DNA from: Streptomyces sp. ISL-43
Lineage (GTDB): Bacteria > Actinomycetota > Actinomycetes > Streptomycetales > Streptomycetaceae
NCBI RefSeq assembly: GCF_018614195.1
Contig: NZ_JAGGOT010000029.1
Span: 186,001-250,000, forward strand
Length of the DNA stretch: 64,000 bases
Direction of reading: 5' to 3'
Positions within the stretch are counted from its first letter, which is position 1; every line of letters begins with the position of its first letter. Shown here piece by piece: positions 25,222-32,240 of the stretch. A program made the translations under genes and the position numbers. Under the pieces are notes generated by a model. It did no database searches, was not told the DNA's origin, and saw nothing but the letters and a program-made list of their open reading frames with translations.

Positions 25222-26553
25222 TCAGTGGCCGCGCAGGCCCTGGTCGACCGCTGTCATCAGCTCACCGTCGGCGGTGTCCGCGTCCAGGGACCAGAACATC
25301 GCGCCGCCGAGGCCCTCTTCGCGGATGTACCGGGTCTTGGCGCGCAGCACCTGCGGGTCGTCGTACGTCCACAGGGTGGTGCCGTCGAACAGCCAGGCAC
25401 TGCCGGCGCGCCGGTCCCGGAACACCTTGTAACCACCCGAGTCAGCAAGCTTCTTGAGTGCCTTGTAGTCCTCGTACCCGGCCGACCAGGTGGCCGGAGC
25501 CGGGCCCGTCGCGGGCTGCCCCATGCCGTCCCCGCCGCCGCTGACGCCGGTCCAGCCCTGCCCGTAGAAGGGCATGCCCATCACCAGTTTGCCCGCGGGT
25601 GCGCCGCGCCGCTTCCACGCGTCCACCGTGCCGTCGACGCTGAAGTCGTCACGGGCGTACAGCGCGGACTGCTGGGCGGTGGTCGTCTCGCCGGAGACGT
25701 GGAAGTCGTAACCCTGGAGGGTCACGAAGTCGAGGTCTCGCATGATCCGTCGGACGTCGAAGCCCGCGTCGATCTTGGCGGGGGCGGTCGGGACGAAGGC
25801 CGTCAGCTCGTACTTCGCCTTCCGCTTCTGGCTTCGCGCGTAGGCGTCGAGCTGCGAGCGGAACTCGCCCACCAGCGCGGCGAAGTTCTTCTTGTCCTCG
25901 GGGCGGTAGGTGGTGTCGGAGTCGCCGGCCGAGCCGGGCCACTCCCAGTCGAGGTCGATGCCGTCGAAGATGCCGGCGGCCGAGCCCGCGCCGCCTCGGG
26001 TGCCGTCCTGCGGAAGGTTGCCCTTGATGTACAGGTCGATGCAGGAGGCCACGAGGGCCTTGCGGGAGGCCGGGGTGAGCGCGGCGTCCGAGAAGTGCGT
26101 GGACCAGCTCCAACCACCCAGCGAGAGCAGGACTTTGAGGCCTGGGTGCATGGCCTTGAGCTCGCGCAGCTGGTTGAAGTTGCCGGCGACCGGCTGTTCC
26201 CGGTCGTCGGCGACGCCGTCCACGGAGTTCTCCGCGTCCAGCGGGCGGACGTAGTCGGCCCAGGCGTCGGCCTCGCCGGGAACGCTGCCGGTGAAGCACT
26301 TTCCGTCCGCGCTGATGTTGCCGAAGGCGTAGTTGATGTGCGTGAGCTTGCTCGCGCTGCCGTTCTTCTCCAGGTCCTGGACCTGGAAGTCCCGCCCGTA
26401 GACGCCCCATTGGGTGAAGTAGCCGACCCTCTTGTACGAGCGGTCGTGCCCGGAGCCCCCGTGGCCGGAGCCGTCGTGGGCGGGGGCGAAGGCGGTCAGC
26501 AGGGAGAGGGAGCAGGCGGCGACGGCCAGCCTGCCGAGCATGCTGCGGCGCAT
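25222..26553 (-). CDS. secreted GH18 chitinase
   Basis: This 443-residue enzyme has a signal peptide (residues 1-25) and a Gly/His-rich mature N-terminus, GHGGSGHDRSYKRVGYF. The GH18 barrel carries the catalytic DGIDLDWEWPG (DxxDxDxE) near residue 195, SLGGWSWSTHFSDA, MPFYGQGW and the final MFWSLDADTADGELM. There is no separate chitin-binding module, so it is a catalytic-domain-only chitinase. It hydrolyses beta-1,4 GlcNAc bonds with retention through the acetamido group. A DasR-type palindrome about 64 bases upstream predicts induction by N-acetylglucosamine. The gene is transcribed as a single unit. Confidence 0.95.
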   Translation of the reverse strand: MRRSMLGRLAVAACSLSLLTAFAPAHDGSGHGGSGHDRSYKRVGYFTQWGVYGRDFQVQDLEKNGSASKLTHINYAFGNISADGKCFTGSVPGEADAWADYVRPLDAENSVDGVADDREQPVAGNFNQLRELKAMHPGLKVLLSLGGWSWSTHFSDAALTPASRKALVASCIDLYIKGNLPQDGTRGGAGSAAGIFDGIDLDWEWPGSAGDSDTTYRPEDKKNFAALVGEFRSQLDAYARSQKRKAKYELTAFVPTAPAKIDAGFDVRRIMRDLDFVTLQGYDFHVSGETTTAQQSALYARDDFSVDGTVDAWKRRGAPAGKLVMGMPFYGQGWTGVSGGGDGMGQPATGPAPATWSAGYEDYKALKKLADSGGYKVFRDRRAGSAWLFDGTTLWTYDDPQVLRAKTRYIREEGLGGAMFWSLDADTADGELMTAVDQGLRGH

Positions 26554-26614
26554 GGGCTTCCTTTGCGGATGCGGTGAGTGGTGCCGGGGCGCGTGCGCTG
26601 TGCATGCGGAAACT

Positions 26615-26630
26615 ATTGGTCTGGACCAGA
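26615..26630 (-). promoter_or_regulatory. DasR-responsive element (dre) before the chitinase gene
   Basis: ATTGGTCTGGACCAGA differs at few positions from the known dre consensus (A/C)TGGTCTAGACCA(G/C). It lies about 65 bases upstream of the chitinase start, in a short AT-richer stretch. Confidence 0.8.
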
Positions 26631-26682
26631 GTGGGTCAAGGGGGCGGGGGAGATCCGCCGGGCGCCGACGCTCGGCGAGGGG

Positions 26683-27273
26683 TCAGGACAGGCTCCACTG
26701 CCCGACGTCGTCGGCGAGGCCGCCGTTCAGGGCGAACTGGACCGCGGCGAGACCCGCGTCCTTCGGCAGCCGGAAGGTGACGGAGCCGCTCGCCGTACCG
26801 CCGGGGCTGAGCGTGACGGTCTCGGGGAAGGCGGCGCCGGCCTCGGTCGGCGTGTTGAGGCCGGTGAACCGGCGGCCCAGGGAGTCCAGCAGATGCGCGG
26901 ATGGCGCCGGGGAGTCCTTGTACACGGCGGTCCCGGTGTTCTCCAGGCGGAATCGTACGGAGACCAGCCGGTCGGCGTCGTCGGGCGCGGGGGCCGCCGG
27001 GTCGACCACCTGGGTGAGGGTCACGTCCAGCCGCTCGCCCGGTGCGTCGCCGGTGAGGGAGATGGTCTCTCCGGAACGGGCGGCCGGGCCCGCGCCCAGG
27101 AGGGCCGGACCCAGGAGCAGGGCCGCGGCGAGGGCGGCCCGGCGGCGTGCGGGGCGTGCGGGGTGTGCGCGGCGTGCGCGGCGTGCGCCCGGGCGGTGTT
27201 CGTCCGAGTGGGGCTCGCCCGTGCGGTGTTCGTCCGGGCGGGGCAGGGCGGAACCCGCTGCTCCACGGCTCAC
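26683..27273 (-). CDS. putative secreted DUF4352-type protein
   Basis: A hydrophobic segment RRRAALAAALLLGPALLGAG (about residues 45-65) is followed by an immunoglobulin-like domain with the DUF4352/telokin pattern. The pattern is SLTGDAPGERLDVTLTQVVDP, VSVRFRLENTGTAVYKDSPA, LLDSLGRRFTGL and SVTFRLPKDAGLAAVQFAL. Such proteins are exported and anchored, and probably bind partners outside the cell. The first 45 residues are an Arg/Pro/His-rich stretch encoded by degenerate 9- to 23-base repeats, so the true start is unsure. GTG 27273 and GTG 27282 share one GGAGG element. The gene is divergent from the ankyrin gene by 73 bases. Confidence 0.65.
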   Translation of the reverse strand: MSRGAAGSALPRPDEHRTGEPHSDEHRPGARRARRAHPARPARRRAALAAALLLGPALLGAGPAARSGETISLTGDAPGERLDVTLTQVVDPAAPAPDDADRLVSVRFRLENTGTAVYKDSPAPSAHLLDSLGRRFTGLNTPTEAGAAFPETVTLSPGGTASGSVTFRLPKDAGLAAVQFALNGGLADDVGQWSLS

Positions 27274-27346
27274 GCAGCCCACGATCCTCCGGGCCGCCCG
27301 GTCCCGCCACCCGCGCTCGCCGCGCCGGTCCTCGTAGCCTGGCGGC

Positions 27347-28081
27347 ATGCTCTCCCTCACCGCGCAGGACCCGCTCGCCGTCGCCGTCACGGCCGCGATC
27401 CGGGACGGCGACCTCGACCGGCTCCGGCGGCTGTTGGCCGCGCACCCCGGGCTCGCCGGGGGCCGGATCGTCCAGCGGGGCGAGGCGGCGGGCGAGCGGA
27501 ACCTGCTGCACATCGCCGTGGACTGGCCCGGGCACTACCCGCGGACGGCGGAGGTGATCCGTACCCTCGCCGCCGCCGGGGCCGACCCGGGGGCCCGGTT
27601 CGTCGGCTCGCACCCGGAGACCCCGCTGCACTGGGCCGCGAGCAACGACGACGTCGCCGCGCTCGACGCCCTCGTCGAGGCGGGCGCCGACATCGAGGCC
27701 CCGGGCGCGGTGCTCGGCGGCGGCAGCCCGCTGGCCGACGCGACCGGCTTCGGCCAGTGGCGTACGGCGCGCCGCCTCATCGACCTCGGCGCGCGCCCCT
27801 CCCTGCGGGACGCGGCCACCCTCGGACTGCTCGGCCCGGTCCGGGAGTTCGTGGCCGCTGGGGCGGATCCCGAGGAGGTCACCAGCGCCTTCTGGGGCGC
27901 GTGCCACGGAGCCCGGCTGTCCACAGCCCAATACTTGTTGTCTCAAGGCGCGGACATCAACTGGATCGGCTACGGCGACCTGACCCCCCTCGATATCGCA
28001 CTGACCAGCGAAGATGCCCCTCTCATCGACTGGCTCCGGTCCAGCGGCGCCCGAACCGGCGACGAAATTCCCCGCCGTTGA
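27347..28081 (+). CDS. ankyrin repeat protein
   Basis: This 244-residue soluble protein is built from ankyrin-type helix pairs. These include NLLHIAVDWPGHYPRTAEVIRTLAAAGADP, ETPLHWAASNDDVAALDALVEAGADIEAP, SPLADATGFGQWRTARRLIDLGARP, and STAQYLLSQGADINWIGYGDLTPLDIALTS near the end. The N-terminal AVAVTAAIRDGDLDRLRRLLAAHPGLA is the capping repeat. Ankyrin proteins bind other proteins; no enzymatic domain is present and the partner is unknown. The last 15 codons run into the promoter region of tRNA-Trp. A conserved ankyrin gene of this form is widespread in Streptomyces. Confidence 0.88.
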   Translation: MLSLTAQDPLAVAVTAAIRDGDLDRLRRLLAAHPGLAGGRIVQRGEAAGERNLLHIAVDWPGHYPRTAEVIRTLAAAGADPGARFVGSHPETPLHWAASNDDVAALDALVEAGADIEAPGAVLGGGSPLADATGFGQWRTARRLIDLGARPSLRDAATLGLLGPVREFVAAGADPEEVTSAFWGACHGARLSTAQYLLSQGADINWIGYGDLTPLDIALTSEDAPLIDWLRSSGARTGDEIPRR

Positions 28082-28135
28082 CCACCGAATTCAGTGGATC
28101 TTCGGCGAGCGCCATGGCATGGTTGGTCTCACCGA

Positions 28136-28209
28136 AGGGGTGTAGCTCAGCTGGTCAGAGCGCTGGTCTCCAAAACCAGATGTCGCAGGTTCGACTCCTG
28201 CCACCCCTG
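28136..28209 (+). tRNA. tRNA-Trp (anticodon CCA)
   Basis: The 74-base cloverleaf has acceptor arms AGGGGTG/CACCCCT, D stem GCTC/GAGC, anticodon stem CTGGT/ACCAG with loop CTCCAAA (anticodon CCA), a 5-base variable loop and a T arm GCAGG-TTCGACT-CCTGC. The CCA end is not encoded (GCA follows). In many Streptomyces genomes tRNA-Trp precedes secE-nusG; here it is followed instead by fragmented genes. Confidence 0.97.
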
Positions 28210-28241
28210 CAGAGTGAAATAGCAGGTGAGACCCTGTTTTT

Positions 28242-28271
28242 GACCCCTCGACCGTGATCGGTCGGGGGGTC
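28242..28271 (+). terminator. terminator after tRNA-Trp
   Basis: Arms GACCCCTCGACC and GGTCGGGGGGTC pair over 12 bases (one G-T pair) around GTGATC, followed by TTCTC. It is 32 bases after the tRNA. Confidence 0.75.
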
Positions 28272-28459
28272 TTCTCGTGATCGAGTCCACTAAGGGTCCA
28301 CACGCCCCACGAAGCGGCCTCTGTCATCACCCATTCGGGGGGTCACAACTGGCAGATCATCGGGTTGGAGTGCAGCCACGAGTGGGGCCGGCGCTACTCC
28401 CCATGCGCCAGATGTACGCCGCTCGGAATCTGGAAGTTCAGGTGGGGAAGACCCGGCTC
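28272..28459. other. gap after tRNA-Trp with no recognisable gene
   Basis: One plus-strand frame reads HNWQIIGLECSHEWGRRYSP followed by CARC, which looks partly protein-like with two Cys pairs, but it has no start with a ribosome binding site and no family resemblance. The sequence is lower in GC than the flanks. It is probably degraded DNA. Confidence 0.4.
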
Positions 28460-28699
28460 TCAAGCAGAGACCCCCAGCGCGTTACGCCGGGGGGTTCTCT
28501 CGCTGTACACGCTAAACCGTTGGGGAGGTGCGACCCGCCCGGCTGGTCCTGCCAGGGATGGTGCGGCCGGGCGGGGTTGGTGGGTGCCGATGACGATGAC
28601 GATGACGATGACGGCGAGGACGCCGAGCACGATGACGACGTACAGGACCTGACCCGGGAGGCCGGTCACCGCGGGTCGCGGTCGGTGATGGGCCGACAT
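28460..28699 (-). CDS. small single-pass membrane protein with a repeat-encoded VI stretch
   Basis: The 79-residue product MSAHHRPRPAVTGLPGQ has a membrane helix VLYVVIVLGVLAVIVIVIV(I) at about residues 18-37 and a Pro/Ala-rich tail. The alternating Val-Ile run is encoded by four copies of a 6-base repeat. GGAAG lies 9 bases before the ATG. It follows a small Cys-containing gene on the same strand. Function is unknown and family not recognised. Confidence 0.5.
   Translation of the reverse strand: MSAHHRPRPAVTGLPGQVLYVVIVLGVLAVIVIVIVIGTHQPRPAAPSLAGPAGRVAPPQRFSVYSERTPRRNALGVSA
28589..28612 (+). repeat. 4 x GATGAC hexanucleotide repeat
   Basis: Four perfect copies of GATGAC encode, on the opposite strand, a Val-Ile run in a predicted membrane helix. 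Gain or loss of a unit would keep frame and change helix length by two residues. Confidence 0.9.
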
Positions 28700-28863
28700 C
28701 TGCGGCTTCCCGCAGGGTGCACGTAGCTGTTCGGCCGGACCCCAGATGCGGCGTGGTGCACGGTCTCGTCGGCCGCACCCCGGATGGCCCGGTCGCATGT
28801 GGAGCAGTACCGGACGCCCTGTCGCTCACAGGATGCTCGCCGACTGCTGGGTGCGGACGACAC
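28666..28863 (-). CDS. small Cys-containing (CxxC) hypothetical protein
   Basis: From about 28830 the frame reads CERQGVRYCSTCDRAI, then ADETVHHAASGVRPNSYVHP, then CRP, resembling a group of short Streptomyces proteins with a CxxC zinc-ribbon half and a DSYxHP-type motif. The in-frame start would be GTG 28863 with no ribosome binding site. GTG 28829, which overlaps the stop of the upstream fragment as GTGA, is one frame off and would fit if a 4-base GAGC unit had been lost. The gene may therefore be frameshifted at its first codons. Function is unknown. Confidence 0.4.
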   Translation of the reverse strand: MSSAPSSRRASCERQGVRYCSTCDRAIRGAADETVHHAASGVRPNSYVHPAGSRRCRPITDRDPR

Positions 28864-29085
28864 GCACAAGCGTCAGGATCACCCGGGCCAGACCGCGCGC
28901 GTGGTCCCAAGCCGCGTGATCGCTGGCTTCCTCCGGCCCCTTCTTGTCGAGGTACGCCCAGTCGATCAGGGCGCCCTCGGCGCGCATGGACCGGTCCTCC
29001 TCGGCGGTGGCCGAGACCCAGCTGATGAGCGGCACTCCGGCCTGGAGCAGGCTCTCCGCCGCCAGCTTCTGGAGGGGGGTGACGC
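28826..29085 (-). pseudogene. C-terminal fragment of an unrecognised protein, truncated at a rearrangement junction
   Basis: About 80 codons on the minus strand look coding: LQKLAAESLLQAGVPLISWV, SATAEEDRSMRAEGALIDWA, YLDKKGPEEASDHAAWDHAR, ending QQSASIL. Helices and charged residues are well spread and GC3 is high. Upstream, toward 29085, homology-like sequence stops exactly where the plus-strand TPR gene begins, and no start codon is present. I do not recognise the family. It appears to be the 3' remainder of a gene whose 5' part was lost. Confidence 0.4.
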
Positions 29086-30041
29086 AGGAGATAGCGGTAC
29101 GGTCCCGCGACCCCCACCTGATCGGGTACTCCCTCGTCAACCAAGCGCAGGTCCGCACCGACCTCGGCGACGGGTACGGAGTCATCGACCTGTGCCAAGC
29201 CGCACTCGACGAGGGCGACCGGCTCTTCCCCAAGGTTCGCGTCATGGCCATGCAACAGCAGGCCCACGGCGCCAGCCTCACCGGCGACCGCACCGCCGTC
29301 GACCACCTCATCGATGCCGCGGGCGGGCTGCTGCACCGGGTTGACGATGACCTCCCCTGGGGCAACGCATGCCGGCGCACCCCGGGCTACCTGGAGGTGC
29401 AGCGAGCCACGTGCTACGGCCGGCTCGGCCTCGGCCGGGAAGCCGCGTCGCTGTGGTCGCAGGTCCTCGACGCAGTACCCGGCACCGCCCGCCGGGACCG
29501 GGGCGTGTACCTCGCCCGACACGCCACCGCGGCGGCCGGCGCCCGGGAACCGGATCAGGCTCTGGAGATCGCCCGGGTCGCCGCCGAGATCGCGGTGGAG
29601 ACCCGATCTGTGCGCATGGCCCGCGAGCTGGCCGTCCTGGGGCGGGCCATGAGGCCGTGGCAGGATGCCCCGGTAGGCCGGGACCTGGCCGAGATCCTGG
29701 CGCCCGTCACCGAGGGGTATGACGTCGTGGGAGTTCCGAAGCCGCTGACCGACGAGGAGATCACAGCCGCGCTGGCTAGCCTGCCCGGCTGGGAGCGGCA
29801 GGGCGACGAGATCGCCCGGACGTACGAGATCCGCCACCACGCGGCCGTCGCCGCGATCGTCACCATCGCCGACCGCTCCCGTCGGGTGCAGCATCACGCG
29901 GACCTCGACCTCCGTATCGACAGCCTCACCGCGCGGATCACGACGCACGACGCCGGGTACGTCCTTACCCGGGCCGACGTCGACCTTGCACACCGCATCG
30001 ACGCGATCGTCGCCGCACACCAGGCCCTCCCGCTGGACTGA
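29079..30041 (+). pseudogene. 5'-truncated TPR regulator-like protein fused to a pterin-4a-carbinolamine dehydratase domain
   Basis: The frame from GTG 29079 gives about 320 residues. Residues 8-220 are tetratricopeptide-like helices (LIGYSLVNQAQVRTDLGDG, AALDEGDRL, YLEVQRATCYGRLGLGREAA, ARHATAAAGAREPDQALEIA) typical of the C-terminal part of Streptomyces XRE-TPR regulators. Residues 228-318 are a pterin dehydratase domain: PLTDEEITAALASLPGWERQ, RVQHHADLDLRIDSL, ARITTHDAGYVLTRADVDLA. It keeps the HH...D motif and the final TH..G.T..D signature. The HTH half is missing; the plus strand upstream is antisense to another gene fragment. A GGAGG just before GTG 29079 could still allow translation. 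A hairpin terminator follows. Confidence 0.6.
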
Positions 30042-30061
30042 GCCTGGACGCACGAAAGCGT

Positions 30062-30085
30062 CCCTCTCGCCCGTAGGCGAGAGGG
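30062..30085. terminator. terminator hairpin after the TPR-pterin dehydratase gene
   Basis: CCCTCTCGCC and GGCGAGAGGG form a perfect 10-base stem with loop CGTA. It is preceded by GACGCACGAAAGC, a 13-base string that occurs again at 30802-30814. Confidence 0.75.
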
Positions 30086-30104
30086 GGCACTGTGCTGCTG
30101 GGGG

Positions 30105-30305
30105 TCAGGCCCGCCGTACCACTGGCTGCCCCACCCGGTGTTGATGATCGAGGTGAGTTGCCCGGACAGGGTCAGCGACAGCGGCAACGACGTCTGCCCG
30201 GTGAGCATGTTCGAGTAGCGCAGGGCGCCGGCGGACAGCCCAGCAAAGGCGGAGGGCGTCGTCGGTGAGGGCGCCGGCGAGGATGCCCCGCTTCTGCGTG
30301 GCCAT
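30105..30305 (-). pseudogene. small frameshifted gene of unknown function
   Basis: ATG 30305 has GGAGG 8 bases upstream. It opens MATQKRGILAGALTDDAL in a GC3-rich frame. At about 30248 the coding character moves to another frame (FAGLSAGALRYSNMLTGQTS, then LPLSLTLSGQLTSIINTGWG), whose third positions are about 90% G/C, whereas the original frame drops to about half. A one-base insertion in CTCCGCCTTTGC would explain this. The second frame has no stop before the terminator hairpin, so the 3' end is lost as well. Family not recognised. Confidence 0.45.
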
Positions 30306-30326
30306 CCCGGTCACCTCCAGGCTGGG

Positions 30327-30749
30327 TCAGGGGCAGGTCTCGCCGAGCTTCACCGTGTTGAACACGATTTTGGTGTCCGTGCTGGCCTGCGTGCCGGCGG
30401 CCGGGGTCTGGGAGCAGACGGTCCAGTTCCGGTCGAGGACCTGCATGCGGCTCTGGCCGAGGGCGTCGGTGGAGCCGAGGTAGTAGAACCCGGCGGCTTG
30501 GGCGTTGTCTTGGGCGGTCTGGAGGACATGACCGATGGCGTTGGGCACAGCGGCCGTGGCCGCGGCGGGCGCCGGGGCCGGGGCCTTCGTGGTCGGTGCG
30601 GGCGGGACCGCAGGCGGGGCCGCGGGCTCCGACGTGGGAGTGCTCGGCGTGGCCGTCGGGCTAAGGCTGGGCGGTTCGGTGACCTCGCAGGCGGTGAGGG
30701 CGAGGATTCCGGCGGCGGCGAGCAGGGTGAGGGCGCGGTGTCTGTGCAT
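30327..30749 (-). CDS. lipoprotein with PASTA-like domain
   Basis: The 140-residue precursor has a signal peptide ending in the lipobox LTAC (Cys18), a Pro/Thr/Ala-rich linker to about residue 70, and a C-terminal PASTA-like domain: VPNAIGHVLQTAQDNAQAAG, YYLGSTDALGQSRM, WTVCSQTPAAGTQASTDTKI, ending KLGETCP. PASTA domains bind peptidoglycan or beta-lactam-like groups in serine kinases and penicillin-binding proteins. Free-standing lipoprotein versions are common in Streptomyces, often next to mobile or accessory genes. Two cysteines in the domain may pair. The start has no strong ribosome binding site. Confidence 0.75.
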   Translation of the reverse strand: MHRHRALTLLAAAGILALTACEVTEPPSLSPTATPSTPTSEPAAPPAVPPAPTTKAPAPAPAAATAAVPNAIGHVLQTAQDNAQAAGFYYLGSTDALGQSRMQVLDRNWTVCSQTPAAGTQASTDTKIVFNTVKLGETCP

Positions 30750-30809
30750 CGGGCCATGCTGGCGGCTGTGCGCGTGGTGTGCGGGGCCTGTGACTGACCT
30801 GTGACGCAC

Positions 30810-31058
30810 GAAAGCCCCGCGCGGTGGTGAGGGTCCAGGGGCCGTCTACCCAGCCGACGAGGACGTGGGCCTCACCGCATCGTCGGAGGCGGGCCACAGG
30901 CGTTCACGGGGTCCCCGAGGTCACGGAGGGCCGTCGAGTCCCGGGTGAGTGAAGCAGGCGCCAGGGCATGTGCGGCTGGTCTTGTCTGCGGCAGAATTGC
31001 CCGGTAATCGAGGCGAGTCGCTCGCGCGGAGAATGCGACGAAGATCCGGGGGGATCAA
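30810..31058. other. gap between the PASTA lipoprotein and DUF6313 genes
   Basis: A minus-strand frame from GTG 30897 reads ARLRRCGEAHVLVGWVDGPW, then TLTTARGF. It looks protein-like for about 30 codons and then loses coding character. It may be a small-gene remnant. The rest is lower in GC and holds the upstream region of the DUF6313 gene. Confidence 0.35.
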
Positions 31059-31730
31059 TTGCTCGGCGGACCCATCCCTGTCCCAGGTCATCTCGACCTG
31101 CCGCCCGATCGCCGACGCCTTCGGCGGCGCTGGCTGCGCGTCTGGCGCTCGCGCAAGGCGTTGAAGGGGGTGACCCAGTGGATCGTGGACTGGGGGCTGC
31201 CCATGGCTGTCTGCCTCGTGCTGCTGTACGTCTTCGCGGCGCGAGCGGAGAGCCCCAGCAGCGTGTACCAGGTGTTCACGCTGATCCTCGCCCCGGAGCA
31301 CGTGCTCATGTGGCTGGCCTCGCTGGTCGGCTGGCTCCTGGTCCCGGCCATCATCGGTGGGTTCGCCGGCCATGTGATCGCCGAGCGCATCAGCCGCGTG
31401 AAGTCGATCTCCACCAACACCCTCTTCCAGCGGCGGACGCTGCGTCAGCGGTTGCGCCTTCCCGGTCTCATCGACGACCTCGGTGCGTACTTCCACGGAA
31501 CCCACGCGCGGCAGGACTTCGTCGACACCTGGGTCCGGGTGGCACATCGCAACGACTGGGTGAAGGCCCAGGACCACTGGGAGGTCTTCGTCAGGGACAC
31601 GATGTCGACCCAGCAATACGCTCATCTCGACCGTCACGAGTGCCTGCGACAGGCACAGAACACGGGCAAGCTGGCACTCGGGTTCACCGCTCGCGCGGGC
31701 CTCTGCCTCGTTTGTGAAAGGAGGCGGTGA
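31059..31730 (+). CDS. DUF6313 family membrane protein
   Basis: This 223-residue protein has an Arg-rich N-terminus, a membrane helix GLPMAVCLVLLYVFAARA (about residues 46-63) and a second hydrophobic span VLMWLASLVGWLLVPAIIGG (about 82-101). A soluble C-terminal half follows with FQRRTLRQRLRLPGLIDDLG, YFHGTHARQDFVDTWVRVAH and LGFTARAGLCLVCERRR. This matches DUF6313 proteins of Streptomyces, for which no function is known. The TTG start has a GGGGGGA element 6 bases upstream. The stop is separated by only 3 bases from the next GTG, with AGGAGG inside its last codons, so the two form an operon. Confidence 0.75.
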   Translation: MLGGPIPVPGHLDLPPDRRRLRRRWLRVWRSRKALKGVTQWIVDWGLPMAVCLVLLYVFAARAESPSSVYQVFTLILAPEHVLMWLASLVGWLLVPAIIGGFAGHVIAERISRVKSISTNTLFQRRTLRQRLRLPGLIDDLGAYFHGTHARQDFVDTWVRVAHRNDWVKAQDHWEVFVRDTMSTQQYAHLDRHECLRQAQNTGKLALGFTARAGLCLVCERRR

Positions 31731-31733
31731 GCC

Positions 31734-32099
31734 GTGCGCTCCGAGGACGCCGTCGAGATCGTACGGGCCTCGCTCGCGCTGGCCCTCCCCACGGCCACGG
31801 CGGAGGGGGTCGCCCGGGCCGCGGAGACCATCATCCGGTGGGGCGCCGAGGACGTCGCCGAGCAGCTCAACGCCCAGCTGAGCGGCCGGCTCCTGCTGGA
31901 CATCCTGGAGGTGGCCGGAGTGGCGTACCAGGACTTCGACCCCGCGGAGCCGGAGGAGTACCTCCACGGAGTCGAGACCGCGGCGCGCTACCGGACGTGG
32001 TCCCGTACGGAGGGCATGGAACCCCTCACCTTCCTGCCCAGGCCGCCGGACGATCCGACGACACCCCACAACCCCGATGGCCCGAGCTCCGCGCGGTAG
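31734..32099 (+). CDS. hypothetical acidic protein encoded with DUF6313
   Basis: This 121-residue soluble protein is not recognised. Its first 60 residues (SEDAVEIVRASLALALPTAT, RAAETIIRWGAEDVAEQLNA) are predicted helical. A middle part (GVAYQDFDPAEPEEYLHGVE) is acidic, and the tail is Pro-rich. AGGAGG lies 8 bases before the GTG. It probably acts with the upstream membrane protein, and a membrane sensor with a cytoplasmic partner is one possibility. Nothing in the sequence gives an activity. Confidence 0.7.
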   Translation: MRSEDAVEIVRASLALALPTATAEGVARAAETIIRWGAEDVAEQLNAQLSGRLLLDILEVAGVAYQDFDPAEPEEYLHGVETAARYRTWSRTEGMEPLTFLPRPPDDPTTPHNPDGPSSAR

Positions 32100-32240
32100 C
32101 CCGGGCGGCCCGTACTCGCGCGACCGCCGAGGCTCACCTCGCGGGGCGCCGCCTTCCCCGACGACGGGCGCGCCGGGGGCGGAGCCGACCCCGGAGGCAC
32201 CCGAGGCTGCCGGCGGCCGCCCGGGCCGCTCGCGCCGGTG

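Noticed and set aside
28136..28209. tRNA-Trp as a proven attachment site of an integrated element
   Set aside because: No duplicated tRNA 3' end and no integrase were found in the window, so it is kept as a suggestion only.
28091..28330. Minus-strand frame reading GVEPATSGFGDQRSDQLSY
   Set aside because: It is the classic false protein obtained by translating a tRNA gene backwards. The tRNA-Trp explains it.
28512..30053. A 513-codon minus-strand frame across the TPR-pterin dehydratase region
   Set aside because: It is antisense to the well-supported plus-strand domains and has a random composition.
29894..30208. Continuation of the frameshifted small gene through the terminator into the TPR-dehydratase gene
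   Set aside because: Coding character is lost at the hairpin. The last 50 codons are antisense to the pterin dehydratase domain.
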